NCBI GenBank assembly: GCA_003017855.1
Contig: PYER01000033.1
Coordinates: 1 to 35,040, forward strand
Direction of reading: 5' to 3'
DNA: 35,040 bases
From: a filamentous cyanobacterium CCT1
Lineage (GTDB): Bacteria; Cyanobacteriota; Cyanobacteriia; Phormidesmidales; Phormidesmidaceae
The position numbers and the translations under genes were made by a program. This document shows positions 35,022 through 35,040 of the stretch, one piece after another. The notes under the pieces were generated by a model, which was not told the origin of the DNA, did no database searches, and saw only the letters and a program-made list of their open reading frames with translations. The stretch's first letter is position 1. Every line of letters begins with the position of its first letter.

Positions 35022-35040
35022 CTGTCTCTTATACACATCT
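35022..35040. other. Nextera/Tn5 mosaic-end adapter (assembly artefact)
   Basis: The last 19 bases, CTGTCTCTTATACACATCT, are the Tn5 transposase mosaic-end sequence used in Nextera libraries. They are not genomic. They replace the upstream part of ispE and create a false start reading MCIRDR in another frame. Confidence 0.97.

Noticed and set aside
34682-35038. 118-residue minus-strand ORF beginning MCIRDR
   Set aside because: Its start is translated adapter sequence and it is out of frame with ispE; an artefact.

Overview
The window looks like chromosomal DNA from a filamentous cyanobacterium. The HIP1 octamer GCGATCGC is scattered throughout. The gene content is typically cyanobacterial: hetR, SLH-domain porins of the Som/iron-uptake type, an HpsJ-like protein, the TIGR02587/TIGR02588 pair and DUF6492. 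A Leptolyngbya/Nodosilinea-like filamentous lineage is plausible, but sequence alone does not settle the genus. The last 19 bases (35022-35040) are a Nextera/Tn5 mosaic-end adapter, so the right edge is a contig end with untrimmed adapter.

Layout. 1-5.4 kb: tail of an unidentified gene, a membrane-anchored Clp-fold serine protease (SDH family), an exported PD40/TolB-like propeller, dusA, a DUF2237 protein, and a nadC-ybjQ operon. 5.4-5.9 kb: a gene-poor stretch with a long imperfect RNA hairpin, a 23-codon ORF behind an ideal Shine-Dalgarno, and a terminator-like hairpin. 5.9-9.8 kb: a pterin carbinolamine dehydratase and two tandem SLH porins whose N-terminal 171 residues are almost identical. 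9.8-13 kb: a gamma-glutamylcyclotransferase-like protein, then UDP-xylose synthase and UDP-glucose dehydrogenase, which together would make UDP-glucuronate and UDP-xylose for surface polysaccharide. 13-19.4 kb: a SWIM zinc-finger protein, an HpsJ-like protein, an oligopeptide-type solute-binding lipoprotein, a DUF6492 protein and a coiled-coil Pro/Ala-rich protein.

19.4-21.9 kb is the most interesting part. A cluster of hairpin repeats lies downstream of hetR. Upstream of hetR on the same strand is a small secreted protein with three RGSGR pentapeptides, a PatX-type precursor of the HetR-inhibiting signal. The HetR residues known to bind RGSGR are conserved, so this looks like a complete activator/diffusible-inhibitor pair. 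No other heterocyst genes are visible here.

21.9-35 kb: an aspartate aminotransferase, a 1013-residue dCache-HAMP-PAS-GGDEF-EAL c-di-GMP enzyme, a small conserved protein, sodB, an SlyD-like FKBP isomerase, the TIGR02587/TIGR02588 pair, an EamA transporter, an unrecognised protein divergent from a LuxR-type regulator, nth, an RseP-like site-2 protease, and the 3' half of ispE running into the adapter.

Most genes are single transcription units or short pairs with convergent hairpins. No tRNA, rRNA, CRISPR array or intact insertion sequence was seen.
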